Positions 38,120 through 55,194 of a stretch of DNA of 64,000 nt are shown piece after piece; positions within the stretch are counted from its first letter, which is position 1, and each line of letters starts with the position of its first letter. Location of the stretch: contig JAWDGP010002436.1 in the NCBI GenBank assembly GCA_033675545.1, positions 802,501 through 866,500 on the forward strand. The letters are read 5' to 3'. The translations under genes were made by a program, and so were the position numbers. The notes below the pieces were generated by a model. It was not told where the DNA came from. It made no database searches and saw only the letters and a list, made by a program, of their open reading frames with translations. Source of the DNA: Elysia crispata (Eukaryota > Mollusca > Gastropoda > Plakobranchidae).

Positions 38120-38596
38120 AAATGAGTCGTGTGTTAACTCGTCAGAACCTGAAGTAGTTTATATTCAGAGCCATATCTTCTGCACTTCTAATATTCTCTA
38201 ACGGGTGGAGTTCCTGATTCTTCTAGTTCCAGGAGATTATATTTCTAAAGGCAACAATAAAAGTTATAGTTGATAGCAGACTGCGAATTAAAAAAGAAAA
38301 ACAAAAAAAAATTCAGGTATGACCTGAAAATCTAGTACATGCGGAGACATTTGTTTTAAACAAGAATTATAAACTCAAAGTAAAACGCTGTACCCTCATT
38401 ACTGTTGTTATAAAGAAAACCACAAAATGCGTTTTTCGTGCACACCAGAAAAGGTGCGATCTTTGCGGACATTGACACGTAGAAAAGTCGATGAGCCAGC
38501 CTCAGGTTTGTCTGTGAGGTTGGCTCTCGTCTCGCCAGGCCGACATATACCTACGTCACAAACCGAAGACGCAAGCAAAGGATCCGTCTCTGTGTC

Positions 38597-38628
38597 TATA
38601 AAAGATGTCACCAATCAATTCTGTCTCA
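38597..38628 (+). promoter_or_regulatory. TATA box and initiator of the orphan two-exon gene
   Basis: TATAAAAG at 38597-38604 is followed about 29 bp later by an initiator-like TCTCACAC (TCA at 38626-38628). The first long in-frame ATG is at 38835. The predicted 5' UTR is about 205 nt and contains a short upstream ORF starting at the ATG in TTGATGAGAAAA. Confidence 0.6.
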
Positions 38629-38834
38629 CACAACAACAAGTCGGACAACAGACTGGCAGAATTGTTTAACTGGTTTTCTGATTTTTCTTGATGAGAAAAT
38701 ATTATCACCTATAACTTTTTTTTTTCATTGCAATCTCTATAAATTACCGTCAATATTTACATAAAGTATCTCTGTGTTTACTCTGTTATCAAGTGTACAC
38801 CATTGGTGTATTCTAAAAGTGGGCTTTCCAAGGG

Positions 38835-41169
<2,335 letters not shown>

Positions 41170-41699
41170 TTTTTATTGCGGGCACCTCTTCATAGAAATG
41201 TTTCTGACTTTATTTCCAAGGTGCAGACTTGAGTGGGGTTTTTTATGTATTAAAAAATCCTGTTCCTATTATGAGTAGAAGGAATTATGATATTGTATTG
41301 GCTTATTTTTGCTTTATGTTCGATTCAAATGAAGACTTTCAAATAAAAATTAATTGTCTACTTGTTTATCTCCGATTCATTCTTTACAAAATACAAAGAT
41401 CTTGACTGAGAATTTAAGAGTAACAAACTCAATCGGGTGTACATTAACTTTTCGTATCTTAACTAATAACATATTTTCATACGTGGAAACTTAAACTGTC
41501 TTCTCTAGAGGCAGGATTATTTGAAATAACGCTGCTGTCGGCGCCCTAAACACCCGATGGATGATTCATTTCAATTCTGATTGACATTGCGAGTGGGCTC
41601 ATCAATTTTGTACGTAGTCTTGCCTTACTACAAACCACTCTTTAAATACGGCTTCAATCACTCTGACTTGGATCCGTTCAGTCCATTGTTTTAAGTCCA

Positions 41700-42060
41700 G
41701 CTGGTCTCTTTATCGCCTCTACATTATCCCCTTTATCTATTTCGCCTCGATAAATAACTTCTCCACAGTCTCCTTTTCCACTCTGCCTGGATAAATCACC
41801 TCCATATGCTCCCCTCATCCACTTTGCTTCGATAAATCGCCTCTGAATAGTCTCCTTATCCACTTTGCCTCGATAAATCGCCTCTGCATGGTTTCCTTAT
41901 CCACTCTGCCTCGATAAATCGCCTCTGCATGGTCTCCTTATCCACTTTGCCTCGATAAATCGCCTCTGCATATCCTCTTATCCACTCTTCCTCGATAAAT
42001 CGCATCATTATCGTCCTTTTATCTACCATGCATAAATTGTTCACTTTTACATAGTCTCTT
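41700..42060. repeat. 41-bp minisatellite, copy 1
   Basis: Units built on CTCGATAAATCGCCTCTGCA, with CTTATCCACTCTGC between them, recur every 41 bp. The unit is not a multiple of three, so its open frames rotate and are not a gene. Confidence 0.85.
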
Positions 42061-42158
42061 TATCACCTCTGCCTCTAAAGATCTCTCAAAAAGGCCCTTT
42101 TATCTACACTGCCATATTAGGATGCTTTTTACATGTCCCTTTGATCAACTCTGGCTCA

Positions 42159-42272
<114 letters not shown>

Positions 42273-42821
42273 TATTTTCTCTTCTCTGCTTTCCTGCTTT
42301 TCAACTAACTTCTACTCCTCTACTACTTCTAGCTGCGCAGTTACAAAAAAAACTGATATAATGCAGTTTCAAAATGTACAGATCTATACAAAGCACGGAG
42401 CTTCCGCCTTCGTCAGACACAAAAACAAGAACAAAAAAAAAATAATACAGGATTATTCATTTGCAGATGCTAGTTTCAAACTTTATAAGAAAAAAAAATG
42501 AAACAGCTTCCGCCTTCGTCAGACACAAAAACAAGATGCTAGTTTCAAACTTTATAAGAAAAAAAATGAAACAGGGATTATATTGTATAGAAAAATCTAA
42601 CACGGAAATGAATCATAAAATAATATGCACAGAAAAAAATATGGCATATAAGAAAGAAAAAAAACAACCCACCAATAATGAGGTATACAAGAAGAAGAAA
42701 AAAATAATATTAACGAATGAGTAAAATAATTATTGAAAAAAAAAATAAAGAAATAAGTTAATAGGTAAAAGAAGAAATGATGGATATATTAAATAGATAA
42801 GTAGTTAAAGAAAAATAGATT

Positions 42822-42824
<3 letters not shown>

Positions 42825-42876
<52 letters not shown>
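42825..42876. repeat. (GA)n microsatellite, copy 1 of duplication
   Basis: About 26 GA dinucleotides. Confidence 0.95.
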
Positions 42877-42880
<4 letters not shown>

Positions 42881-43689
42881 GGAATGGGGCAAAGGAATGG
42901 TTCCACGACACCCGTCTCAAGCATTGTGACTGACCCAAGACCTGGAGTCTCGAGGTAGAGACTATGCATGCTCTATAATTATCTTCTTGGCACTATATTG
43001 TCTGACCATGTGTATTGCATTCCCAATTCTGAAAACACAGAGAGGCATGAAGGCTCCTATTACCTCTATCTTAAAATAAATCAATAACTTTTTACGACTA
43101 CATGAATAAAGAAACAAATAAATTAAAAATCTAACAATTTTTTATTGCGGGCACCTCTTCATAGAAATGTTTCTGACTTTATTTCCAAGGTGCAGACTTG
43201 AGTGGGGTTTTTTATGTATTAAAAAATCCTGTTCCTATTATGAGTAGAAGGAATTATGTTATTCTATTGGCTTATTTTTGCTTCATGTTCGATTCAAATG
43301 AAGACTTTCAAATAAAAATTAATTGTCTACTTGTTTATCTCCGATTCATTCTTTACAAAATACAAAGATCTTGACTGAGAATTTAAGAGTAACAAACTCA
43401 ATCGGGTATACATTAACTTTTCGTATCTTAACTAATAACATATTTTCATACGTGGAAACTTAAATTGTCTTCTCTAGAGGCAGGATTATTTGAAATAACG
43501 CTGCTGTCGGCGGCCTAGGCACCCGATGGATGATTCATTTCAATTCTGATTGACTTTGCTGACGGTAGAACCATTGTGAGTGGGCTCATCAATTTTGTAC
43601 GTAGTCTTGCCTTACTACAAACCACTCTTTAAATACGGCTTTAATCACTCTGACTTGGATCCGTTCAGTCCATTGTTTTAAGTCCAGCT

Positions 43690-44095
43690 GGTCTCTTTAT
43701 CGCCTCTACATGATCCCCTTTATCTATTTCGCCTCGATAAATAACTTCTCCACAGTCTCCTTTTCCACTCTGCCTGGATAAATCACCTCCATATGCTCCC
43801 CTCATCCACTCTGCCTCAATAAATCGCCTCCATATGCTCCCCTCATCCACTCTGCCTCAATAAATCGCCTCTGAATGGTCTCCTTATCCACTCTGCCTCG
43901 ATAAATCGCCTCTGCATGGTTTCCTTATCCACTCTGCCTCGATAAATCGCCTCTGCATGGTTTCCTTATCCACTTTGCCTCGATAAATCGCCTCTGTATG
44001 GTCTCCTTATCCACTTTGCCTCGATAATTTGCCTCTGCATATCCTCTTATCCACTCTTCCTCTATAAATCGCATCATTATCGTCCTTTTATCTAC
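43690..44095. repeat. 41-bp minisatellite, copy 2
   Basis: Same unit as at 41700-42060, with about one additional unit in this copy. Confidence 0.85.
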
Positions 44096-44228
44096 CATGC
44101 ATAAATTGTGCACTTTTATATAGTCTCTTTATCACCTCTGCCTCTAAAGATCTCTCAAAAAGGCCCTTTTATCTACACTGCCATATTAGAATGCTTTTTA
44201 CATGTCCCTTTGATCAACTCTGGCTCAA

Positions 44229-44384
<156 letters not shown>

Positions 44385-45129
44385 CACTACCACCATCACT
44401 ACTACACACTCTGCCTCATTTCTTTTGTATCAGAATAGATTCAGTAATTCGTTTGCGAGTGTCTTGTGTCGATCTCTTTTCCTATTTTTATTTGTGCTTC
44501 AAATTAGAACGTAACGCGCGTGTCTTGATGAAGCAGCCTAACAATCAGACTGGTTTCACAATGGAATTAAAAGTCCATAGTTACGTCATTATTTTGATAT
44601 TGTGCTAAGCCCATACGATTCTTATGCTGCAAGCGTAATTTTGCCTTTTATTTTCTCTTCTCTGCTTTCCTGCTTTTCAACTTACTTCTACTCCTCTACT
44701 ACTTCTAGCTGCGCAGTTACAAAAAAAAACTGATATAGTGCAGTTTCAAAATGTACAGATCTATACAAAGCATGGAGCTTCCGCCTTCGTCAGACACAAA
44801 AACAAGAACAACAACAAAAAATAATACAGGGTTATTCATTTGCAGATGCTAGTTTCAAACTTTATAAGAAAAAAAAATGAAACAGGGATTATATTGTATA
44901 GAAAAATCTAACACGGAAATGAATCATACAATAATATGCACAGAAAAAAATATGGCACATAAGAAAGAAAAAAAATCCCACCAATAATGAGGTATACAAG
45001 AAGAAGAAAAAAATAATATTAACGAATGAGTAAAATAATTATTGAAAAAAAAAAATAATGAAATAAGTTAATAGGTAAAAGAAGAAATGATAGATATATT
45101 AAATAGATAAGTAGTTAAAGAAAAATAGA

Positions 45130-45135
<6 letters not shown>

Positions 45136-45206
<71 letters not shown>
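45136..45206. repeat. (GA)n microsatellite, copy 2 of duplication
   Basis: About 35 GA dinucleotides, longer than in copy 1. Confidence 0.95.
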
Positions 45207-45209
<3 letters not shown>

Positions 45210-45731
45210 GGAATGGGGCAAAGGAATGGTTCCACGACACCCGTCTCAAGCATTGTGACTGACCCAAGACCTGGAGTCTCGAGGTAGAGACTATGCATGC
45301 TCTATAATTATCTTCTTGGCACTATATTGTCTGACCATGTGTATTGCATTCCCAATTCTGAAAACACAGAGAGGCATGAAGGCTCCTATTACCTCTATCT
45401 TAAAATAAATCAATAACTTTTTACGACTACATGAATAAAGAAACAAATAAATTAAAAATTTAACAATTTCTTTGTAAAATAAAACCCAAAATCGAATAAA
45501 CCGGTGCGTCTCTAATGAAATGTTCCTCAAGAACATGGCTACCGTTGTGTTTTTACAGATCTGGTCGGACGTGCGAGTGGCTCAATGACAACACCTCTCT
45601 CTAAGCAACTGTCATTTGAGGATTGGATTTATTTTATTTCATTTTTTTTTTTTTTTTTGTGCTTTTTTTCTTCAAGATTTTGTTTGATTTTGTTTGTTTT
45701 TTTCTTTTTCTTCTTTTTTCTTTGTTGCTTT

Positions 45732-45734
<3 letters not shown>

Positions 45735-45784
<50 letters not shown>

Positions 45785-45785
45785 G
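45735..45785. repeat. (TTG)n microsatellite
   Basis: About 17 TTG triplets after a T-rich tract (45640-45730). Confidence 0.95.
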
Positions 45786-46247
45786 ATCGGTTAATAATCA
45801 TTTTTGTTAAATTTCTTCTTCAAACGACGGCTAAGAACTTTCTCTTCCAAATGATGCCGCGATGAATTAATACATCTAGTCTATCTTAGTTCTTACTACA
45901 AAATTACTAATAAAAAAAAGCACATGCTAAACAAAAACAAAATAATAAACAAACTCTGAGGCGTATTATTGTTACCAATTTTTTACGTTTTTTTTTTTGG
46001 AGGGAAAGCTCAAATCATCCCACTCAACTTTACAGGATCCTTTTTTAAGGAGAGCTCAAAGAAAAAAGCATGGACTATAATTCTATCGCTGTCAGGATGG
46101 CGAATATTGGCCGTTACCTCAGATTCCTTATTATAATAAAAGTGTCGGCAATTAATTTAATCGGCATATAATAAGCAACTCTTACTCCATACAACATTTT
46201 TGAGCATAACCTTTCCTTTAAACTCTAAGATCATTTCTATGCAAACA

Positions 46248-47099
<852 letters not shown>

Positions 47100-47320
47100 T
47101 TGCTGCCATTGTTATTGTTGCTAGAATCAAAACAAGAAGTAGTTTTACCGTAATAACTGTAGTGAATGAAACTTTTAAATTGTTTACTCGCACAGTACGG
47201 CTGCAGATGTGAGTGAGAACAATGGCTGCTAAGGTTTCCATTCATGACAAACTGTTGTTTTGGTCTGCTTGATAACACCATAAAAACCTCATCATAAGGC
47301 TGCTTATCAAGGATAGTCAA

Positions 47321-48420
47321 ATGTCTAGACAGTTAATTTTTGATGCCTTGGACGCCTTGCTCTTGCCCAAAATAGCTTTGTTGAGCTTATTTCGCTAAAT
47401 TCTTTTACTTTTAATTCTTAGATTTTGCTGTTGTTTTGTTATTACTCTTGTGTTTTGTATATCTGCCGGAGAATTGTTCAGTTCTAAATTGCGACTGCTT
47501 TAGATACTCTTTACACTACTGGCGGTACAGGGTATATAGATAAGAAATAGGTAATTTTTAAAGTTGAGATCTGATCATATATCCTTTAAACATTCATTGT
47601 CACTTAGGTTAATTATTATAACTGAGCAACTATAGCAGTGCATTTTAGCGAGGATTCGTTGTCTTGTAGCAAGTGTTTAAAAGGATCCCTAAATAGAAAT
47701 AGCTGATTTCCTCATACCACGTGACTTATTTTCATGGCAGGTCTACTTTTGAAATTATATACACGAAATGAGATGGATAGGGTTTTTTGTTCTTTTTTTT
47801 ACTTTTTGTGGTCAATGAGTTGGGAATTAGAATCAACTCGTTTATTTCCTAATTACCCATGTTTACTCAAGCAGTTGAAGTAGATGTTTTATTCTTGCTA
47901 GTTGTAAGTACAGATATAACAACCAGAATGGTCTAGGCTCAAAGGATTTTTAAAAACTTAAAAAGCAGGGAAGGTTCTTCTTCAACAACGATAACAACAA
48001 AAGAACAACAACAGCAGCAGCAGCAACCAGAAACACGGAGAGTACAAGAGAACCAAATCAAACAGTAGGCCCTCGGTAGTAGGCCTAAGTGAGTATGCGG
48101 TTATTTTAAGCAGTTTAATATAACTCGAGTAGTTATAGTTGTCATGAAGGTACTGCTCGATAAATAAATTATTTGAATTATTGATAAGTATTATGAAAAA
48201 TACCTATGGTTATTTTTTACTTTTTTTTCATTATTTTTTCCAAAACCAAATTGTCGACATTATCTTTGCACTCAACTTCTCTCATTCCTGAATGGCGCGC
48301 TTGTGTTGTTTTTTTATTAAATTTTATTTCAAGATTAGAAACAGAAAAATAACAAAGCACAAAAGTGTACGTTTAAAAGATTAATCTATGACTGGTGCCA
48401 AAAATTTTAGGGTCTACTTG
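47321..48420. other. Intergenic; nothing recognised
   Basis: AT-rich DNA with a short AACAACAGCAGCAG stretch near 48000-48025. No exon-like open frame is supported. Confidence 0.5.
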
Positions 48421-48425
48421 GCCTA

Positions 48426-48556
<131 letters not shown>

Positions 48557-48759
48557 CTCTCTCTCTTTCTCTCTCCTTTCTTTGAAAACATTAGAAAATA
48601 TTTATTTTTTACTCTCCGCACCAAACTAAATGGTACTTTGTATTTAGCCCAGGCGCAATCAAACTGGTGGAACGCTTACCTTGCGCTAGATTAATTGATC
48701 AGATTGATTTTGTATCTTTGATGACGCACGAAGAAAAACAGACTCGCCTTTGCGTTGTT

Positions 48760-48869
48760 GTTTTTTTGTTTTTTGTTTTTTGTTTTTGTTTTTTGTTTTT
48801 GTTTTTGTTTTTTTGTTTTTTTGTTTTTGTTTGTTTTTTTTTTTTTTTTTTTTGGGGGGGGGGGGGGGG
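48760..48869. repeat. (TTTTTG)n-like tract ending in a T-run to G-run junction
   Basis: Imperfect T5-7G units run into about 13-15 T and then 16 G (48854-48869). Confidence 0.9.
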
Positions 48870-48999
48870 TAATTTCTCTCTGTTTAAAACTTTTTTTTAG
48901 CTATTGCAGGCCTTTTTTTTCCTGACAAAAAAGGCATAATTATATTTATAGATTGATGTCTTGCACTCGTCAATTTAGGCACCAGATGTGAGAAATCTA

Positions 49000-49312
49000 T
49001 AAACGAGTCCGTCATATCGATTTTTGGGCTGGTAATGTCAATCTCCAAACTTATGAAGTCGGTATCACGTTACCTGCAGATATCGATGAACCCGTCAAAT
49101 TATAAACCCTAGGCCTGTAGAGATGAACTCGTCATATGCTGCTCTAATCCTGTAGGCAATTATAGGACTCATGATTTTAGGTTTCAGACCTGTGGGATTC
49201 GATGGGCGCTTTCTTTTTCATTCCAGACTTTTGATATCGATTTTTGGGACTGGTTATGTAATGCTTAAAATCTGTTGATATCACCTTCTGCGGTGCGTCA
49301 TGTTAAGCGCCT
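49000..49312. repeat. Degenerate relatives of the 38-bp satellite
   Basis: Phrases such as GCCTGTAGAGATGAACTCGT, ATCCTGTAGGCAATTATAGG and CGATTTTTGGGCTGG (again as CGATTTTTGGGACTGG near 49240) recur. They resemble diverged units of the array that follows. Confidence 0.45.
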
Positions 49313-50646
49313 GACTTGTAGATGTCTCACGCTCGCAATGTTAAGCTACACACCTGTAGATGTCTCACGCTCGCAATGTTAAGCTACACACCTGTAGATG
49401 TCTCACGCTCGCAATGTTAAGCTACACACCTGTAGATGTCTCACGCTCGCAATGTTAAGCTACACACCTGTAGATGTCTCACGCTCGCAATGTTAAGCTA
49501 CACACCTGTAGATGTCTCACGCTCGCAATGTTAAGCTACACACCTGTAGATGTCTCACGCTCGCAATGTTAAGCTACACACCTGTAGATGCGTCACGCTC
49601 GCAATGTTAAGCTACACACCTGTAGATGTCTCACGCTCGCAATGTTAAGCTACACACCTGTAGATGTCTCACGCTCGCAATGTTAAGCTACACACCTGTA
49701 GATGTCTCACGCTCGCAATGTTAAGCTACACACCTGTAGATGTCTCACGCTCGCAATGTTAAGCTACACACCTGTAGATGTCTCACGCTCGCAATGTTAA
49801 GCTACACACCTGTAGATGTCTCACGCTCGCAATGTTAAGCTACACACCTGTAGATGTCTCACGCTCGCAATGTTAAGCTACACACCTGTAGATGTCTCAC
49901 GCTCGCAATGTTAAGCTACACACCTGTAGATGTCTCACGCTCGCAATGTTAAGCTACACACCTGTAGATGTCTCACGCTCGCAATGTTAAGCTACACACC
50001 TGTAGATGTCTCACGCTCGCAATGTTAAGCTACACACCTGTAGATGTCTCACGCTCGCAATGTTAAGCTACACACCTGTAGATGTCTCACGCTCGCAATG
50101 TTAAGCTACACACCTGTAGATGTCTCACGCTCGCAATGTTAAGCTACACACCTGTAGATGTCTCACGCTCGCAATGTTAAGCTACACACCTGTAGATGTC
50201 TCACGCTCGCAATGTTAAGCTACACACCTGTAGATGTCTCACGCTCGCAATGTTAAGCTACACACCTGTAGATGTAGATGTTCTCACCTGTAGATGTCTC
50301 ACGCTCGCAATGTTAAGCTACACACCTGTAGATGTCTCACGCTCGCAATGTTAAGCTACACACCACGCTCGCAATGTTAAGCTACACACCTGTAGATGTC
50401 TCACGCTCGCAATGTTAAGCTACACACCTGTAGATGTCTCACGCTCGCAATGTTAAGCTACACACCTGTAGATGCGTCACGCTCGCAATGTTAAGCTACA
50501 CACCTGTAGATGTCTCACGCTCGCAATGTTAAGCTACACACCTGTAGATGCGTCACGCTCGCAATGTTAAGCTACACACCTGTAGATGTCTCACGCTCGC
50601 AATGTTAAGCTACACACCTGTAGATGCGTCACGCTCGCAATGTATA
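49313..50646. repeat. 38-bp satellite array, about 35 nearly identical copies
   Basis: The unit is CTGTAGATGTCTCACGCTCG followed by CAATGTTAAGCTACACAC, with a strict 38-bp period from 49313. Nearly all units are identical. The main variant changes GATGTCTCAC to GATGCGTCAC. The array is broken at about 50272-50290 by a short irregular insertion and at 50364 by a unit lacking 12 bp. Each unit junction contains the perfect hairpin CTACA-CACC-TGTAG. Confidence 0.97.
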
Positions 50647-50649
50647 TGG

Positions 50650-52230
50650 TGCAGGATAATCAAACGCACAAATTAAGGCGCAGAAATACCTCGCTCTGAA
50701 AACAAGTTGGTGTCCTAAAAGTAAATTTTGGCCCGGTTACTAATCTGCATCACCCTGAAACTGAGATATTGCGTGTATTGATAGCGAGACACCGAACGCT
50801 GATCTACTATAGTCGATATACCATCATACATTGGCCACCTTATTCTCTCTTTTTTTTTTAAATATTTATAATGAAATACTACTATTGTCATTGGCAGTCT
50901 TACGTTCTTAGACATTTCAACAGGACTGATGAAGGACTTATAACAACTCATTTCTAACTTGCAGTAACAGTACATGGAACATGATAGTTTCGTGTGGATA
51001 GTTACAATCAGGCAGACGTGGTATATCCAGCATCCCGATGTAATAAGGCGTCCATAATTTAAAAAAAAGAAAAGGAGGGTGGAGGGGAAGGTAGTGGTAA
51101 CGTATCCGTATCCCCCTTTCACGCTCAACGTGAATGAAATATCTCTTTTTTTCAAACTAAAGCATTATGCGAACAAACTGTGTAGTTTTTGTACGGACCA
51201 AGATAAATAAGATCAACATTTTAAAGATATCTCTGTTTCTCAAAAACATAGATCCAGATTTATTGTGGGTGTAGAGAGACTCCAGGTGGAAGAGCCGTAC
51301 CCAGCACAGGTTAATGAGGACACGCAGATGTCCAGACTGAGCAAAAACTTCGACTTTTTTGTCCTTTCGTTTCAGTGGTTGCTAGGGTCGTCCGACATAT
51401 TAGTTTTGGTCACAACAAACTTGCTTTCCATAACAACAAGCATAAAAAAGAGCACCGTACCAGCATTTTCCTTGCCTATGTATAAAAATGTATAACTTAC
51501 GTGGTTAATTTTCTTCTTAAGTTTAAGCCAACAAATTTTTCAAGTTTCTCAATACATAAAAATAGCGAAATTAAGACAGTTTTAACTAAATTCCGGCCTG
51601 CAATCGGCGCAAACTGCCATCTTTCATTATCATAATTTAAAAATAAATCACCAAAATAATATGAGACATCCATAAACTTACTCTGTAAATGTATTTAAAT
51701 ACATGACTCCAAAATATAAAGGTGCACCATACATATCTAGACTTAGATCAAGCTAGATCTAGATCTAGTTCGAGTACGTCTGATTAAAACGTCCGAATCA
51801 GTGACTACTGTGCCCTTTAGTTAAGAATTCTAGTGTTAGATCTAGATTTAGGTTTAAGTATATTCTTAATACAATACATGTAATTATTTAGCGAAGCCAG
51901 AGTAATCAAGGCCTAGTCTATCCGATGCGTTAGAGGCACGATATCGTAGATATACATATATCTTCTGTCAGATCAATCACCTAATTTTTTTTATATAGAT
52001 CTACATAATTGAAATTTTAAAGCCATTGGAAGTAGAGTATAATTAACTTAAGGGAAGACAAACCCTCACGTTTTTTCAAGCACAGAATAATCTGCTAATT
52101 GAATCATGTTTATATGTATATATATATACGCAGAAAAAATAATACATTTACTGTAAGAAATTCAGTACCTCGAACAATTTTTGGAACAGAAGAAAAACCG
52201 AAAAAAGTTTGCATCACATCGTGCATCCAT
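50650..52230. other. Intergenic; no supported gene
   Basis: A 146-codon minus-strand frame (50715-51155) and a 76-codon plus frame (51265-51495) are open. Neither has a recognisable motif or splice-consistent partners. Several CTAGATCTAG palindromes lie near 51745-51850. Confidence 0.45.
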
Positions 52231-52231
52231 G

Positions 52232-52235
<4 letters not shown>

Positions 52236-52309
<74 letters not shown>
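52236..52309. repeat. (TA)n microsatellite
   Basis: About 37 TA dinucleotides. Confidence 0.97.
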
Positions 52310-52310
<1 letters not shown>

Positions 52311-52719
52311 TTCTAGATTAGATCCTATTTCGAATGTAGATTAACCTTGCAAAGAGTAATACTTTAAAAAAAATGTTAGCTAAGTTTTTAAAGATGAACA
52401 ATTATGCTGAATATAATATTTTACGACACTTTTCAACACAATATTCCACTAGAACGCTATTGTTTATAACACGGGATAAGTAAAGTTTCCACCCTCATTG
52501 ACCAAAACAGTTATGGCGGCTCCGAAAAATTACGAAAATACCCGAGACATCCCAAAGAGCCTGTTTGTGTATCTGTCTTTTTTTCCCTTAATTTGTGGTA
52601 GCCACTACTCAGGAATGGTTCGCATCTGAAGAAGTGACATGTTGACAACGTCATCATTTCTGAACCTCTACGGATCGAAAGTAAAATATGGTCATCGTTC
52701 TGCATGGTCTGTTATGGAA

Positions 52720-52810
52720 TCGTTTTTTTGTTTGTTTGTTTGTTTGTTTGTTTTTGTTTGTTTTTTTGTTTTTGTTTTTTTTGTTGTTTTTTTTTTGTTT
52801 TTTTTGTAAT
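52720..52810. repeat. (TTTG)n and T-rich tract
   Basis: Several GTTT units followed by imperfect T5-8G repeats. Confidence 0.9.
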
Positions 52811-55190
52811 TTTTGAACGCCTCAAGTAAAAAACAACTTGCTTGTATGATTGCTATTAATTTTTTTATATATTTCTTTTGACTCAGAGATTGAAAATCGG
52901 TATGTCCGATCATAAAGCAAGAGACTAAAAAAAAGAAGAATAAAAGCAAGAAATTATCGCGATTTAAAGAATAGAATTATGTTTGTTTGTTATTTATTTC
53001 TATTTTATATTTATGACTCCGTTGATTTATTATCCATACCTCTCTTTAAAAGTCGAAATATCTGCTCAGTTTTACCATAATTGACCTTTACAAGAATATT
53101 CTATAGACTTCAATCTTGCTCTGATCGGTGTTAAGTTCCAGTAAATTTTAGAGGTTGCAAGCTTCCATTAGTATTCAAATATTTCAAAGGAAAAAAAGTC
53201 TTTATTTTGTTTTACTTGAAGTGACCCTCCCTAACCTGAATTGTGGGCAGAATTATTTAGGGTTTATCTGATTGTATTCTCTTTATGGAATATAATAGGC
53301 CTGATATATTTTAAAGGCATGAACTGTTTATATTATAAAATTAAAAAAAAAATATTTTAATGAAAACTGATTCAAGAATACGAAACTAATTGGAATGAAT
53401 TTTATATAAATTTTTAACTGAGCTTTTGTGTGCCCTTTGGAATTAAAAAAAAAATGTTCGAAAGAGAATAATTTTCTACTGACGTTGAAATTACTTATTA
53501 TAAAAAAACACAATAAACAGAAAATTTCAAATAAAAAGAAGCATTTTCGTTTTCATAACAGTCACAATCCTGTAAAATAGAGAAAAATATATATATGTAG
53601 CTTAGTAGATTCACGTTTTGGTTTAAAGCCAAATGAGAAATCTCCAAAATTGAAATGAACAAACGTTTTCAATCTTTTTACAACAAAAATGGAGCACTCG
53701 AAGATTTTATTTACTGTGAACGTACGTGAAACACGTCTAAAACATTGCAAAATGTAAGATTCTTTTTTTCGCTTCGGAATTAATAAACTGAAAAATAAAA
53801 TCGATCTTTTAAATATAGATGTTTGGTCCCAACCAAGGGTTCAAGAGATATTTGGAATGAATTTTACACAACTGTTTGAAATATTTTTACACTAAATTAC
53901 TATAGGATACCGTTTCGCAACGTACAAAATTATTTAAAGAATAATAGTTATTGCGAGCTAAGAAAGGCATTTACAGATCATGAGCATTATGGTTGGTTCA
54001 TTAACCTAAAAAGCAAATAAATAACACGAAAGAAGAACAAATTGATTCTGACCCTTATGTAAAAGATACCGGAGGTTTTAGATGTAAAACTTAAGTACAG
54101 GTTTAATGCCTTCCGTCACATGGAGCACTGCCTATATCGCAATGGATTGAAGAAGATTCTAAGGTATAGATCTAGATTACCCTCATCTCGGGTCTAGAAA
54201 TTATCGTTTTTACATCCATGGTAGATGTGTGCATTGATATAAAAGTTAAAGAGCTAAACTATAAAAGTTATCCGTCTAGTATTGGCAACTTGATAATGGC
54301 TTTTTATGTTCGTATCTAAAATGAACTTATCCAAGATCTCGAAAGGAGAATCTCGTCAGCTTGCAGTACATATTTCTATGAAAGAACCCTGCTCGGAGGC
54401 TGGGTATTGCTCTTTCTTCCATAATTACCCTTCTTTCAAATTGGTTTTCCACTGAAATTAACGATTGCTGCAATTAATGAGTCTATTTTTCCACCCCTGC
54501 ATCTTTGAAAATCTAATTGTGCATTTTTTCCCTGTGATAAGTATTTGAAATTTCATCTATCTGAACAACACTTTTTCGTATTCGAAATTTGCTTATTTTG
54601 TGACTTCATAATGTTTGCATATTTTACTTTTGTGGAGTTCACTTCCAGACATCTGAACGATTTCATTGCCCGTATTTTTTTTTCTTCGTATTTTACATTT
54701 TATTCTCTATGTGCTCCTCACATAAAATAAAGGCTCCAGGGCTGTTAAAATACTTTTGTTGTTTGGGATACTTATTGATATTTCCCTGAGTTTATATAAC
54801 TATTGATATAACGTGAATGGTTGTAGTAAATACATGATTTGGTTCGTAGAGAAGGTATTTTTTAACCCTTTATCTCTGGGAATAAAATAAAGATTGGTTT
54901 CTTCAACCAAGGCACTGCTTCTGATTTTAAAGCGCGCTTTGTAGCGCACGATTGAGCGATTTCTCTGTGAGGATTTTACTGTGGCTTCGTTTGGCCTCAT
55001 TATAGCACAGATATAACTAAATGTTGATAAATGCTAAAATAAACACTGGATAGCCACAGACTAATGAAGATAATCTTTCGTCGTCATACGAAATCTATGA
55101 ACATTATCAATTCTATTCCAAAATGGACTATAATGAAATCTATGATTTTGGTTTAACAAAATAAGCCGGACAAAAGGCATCTGGGTGGTA
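52811..55190. other. Intergenic; nothing recognised
   Basis: AT-rich sequence without exon-like open frames, repeats or RNA genes that I can support. Confidence 0.5.
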
Positions 55191-55194
55191 ATCG

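Noticed and set aside
38427-38669. 80-codon frame overlapping the TATA box
   Set aside because: It spans the predicted core promoter and start site of the orphan gene and has no motif. More likely a chance frame.
49313-50646. CRISPR-like array
   Set aside because: The 38-bp units are contiguous and identical with no unique spacers, in a eukaryotic intron-rich context. It is a satellite.
50715-51155. 146-codon minus-strand frame
   Set aside because: Long but without motif. Composition follows the AT-rich background and no splice signals fit.
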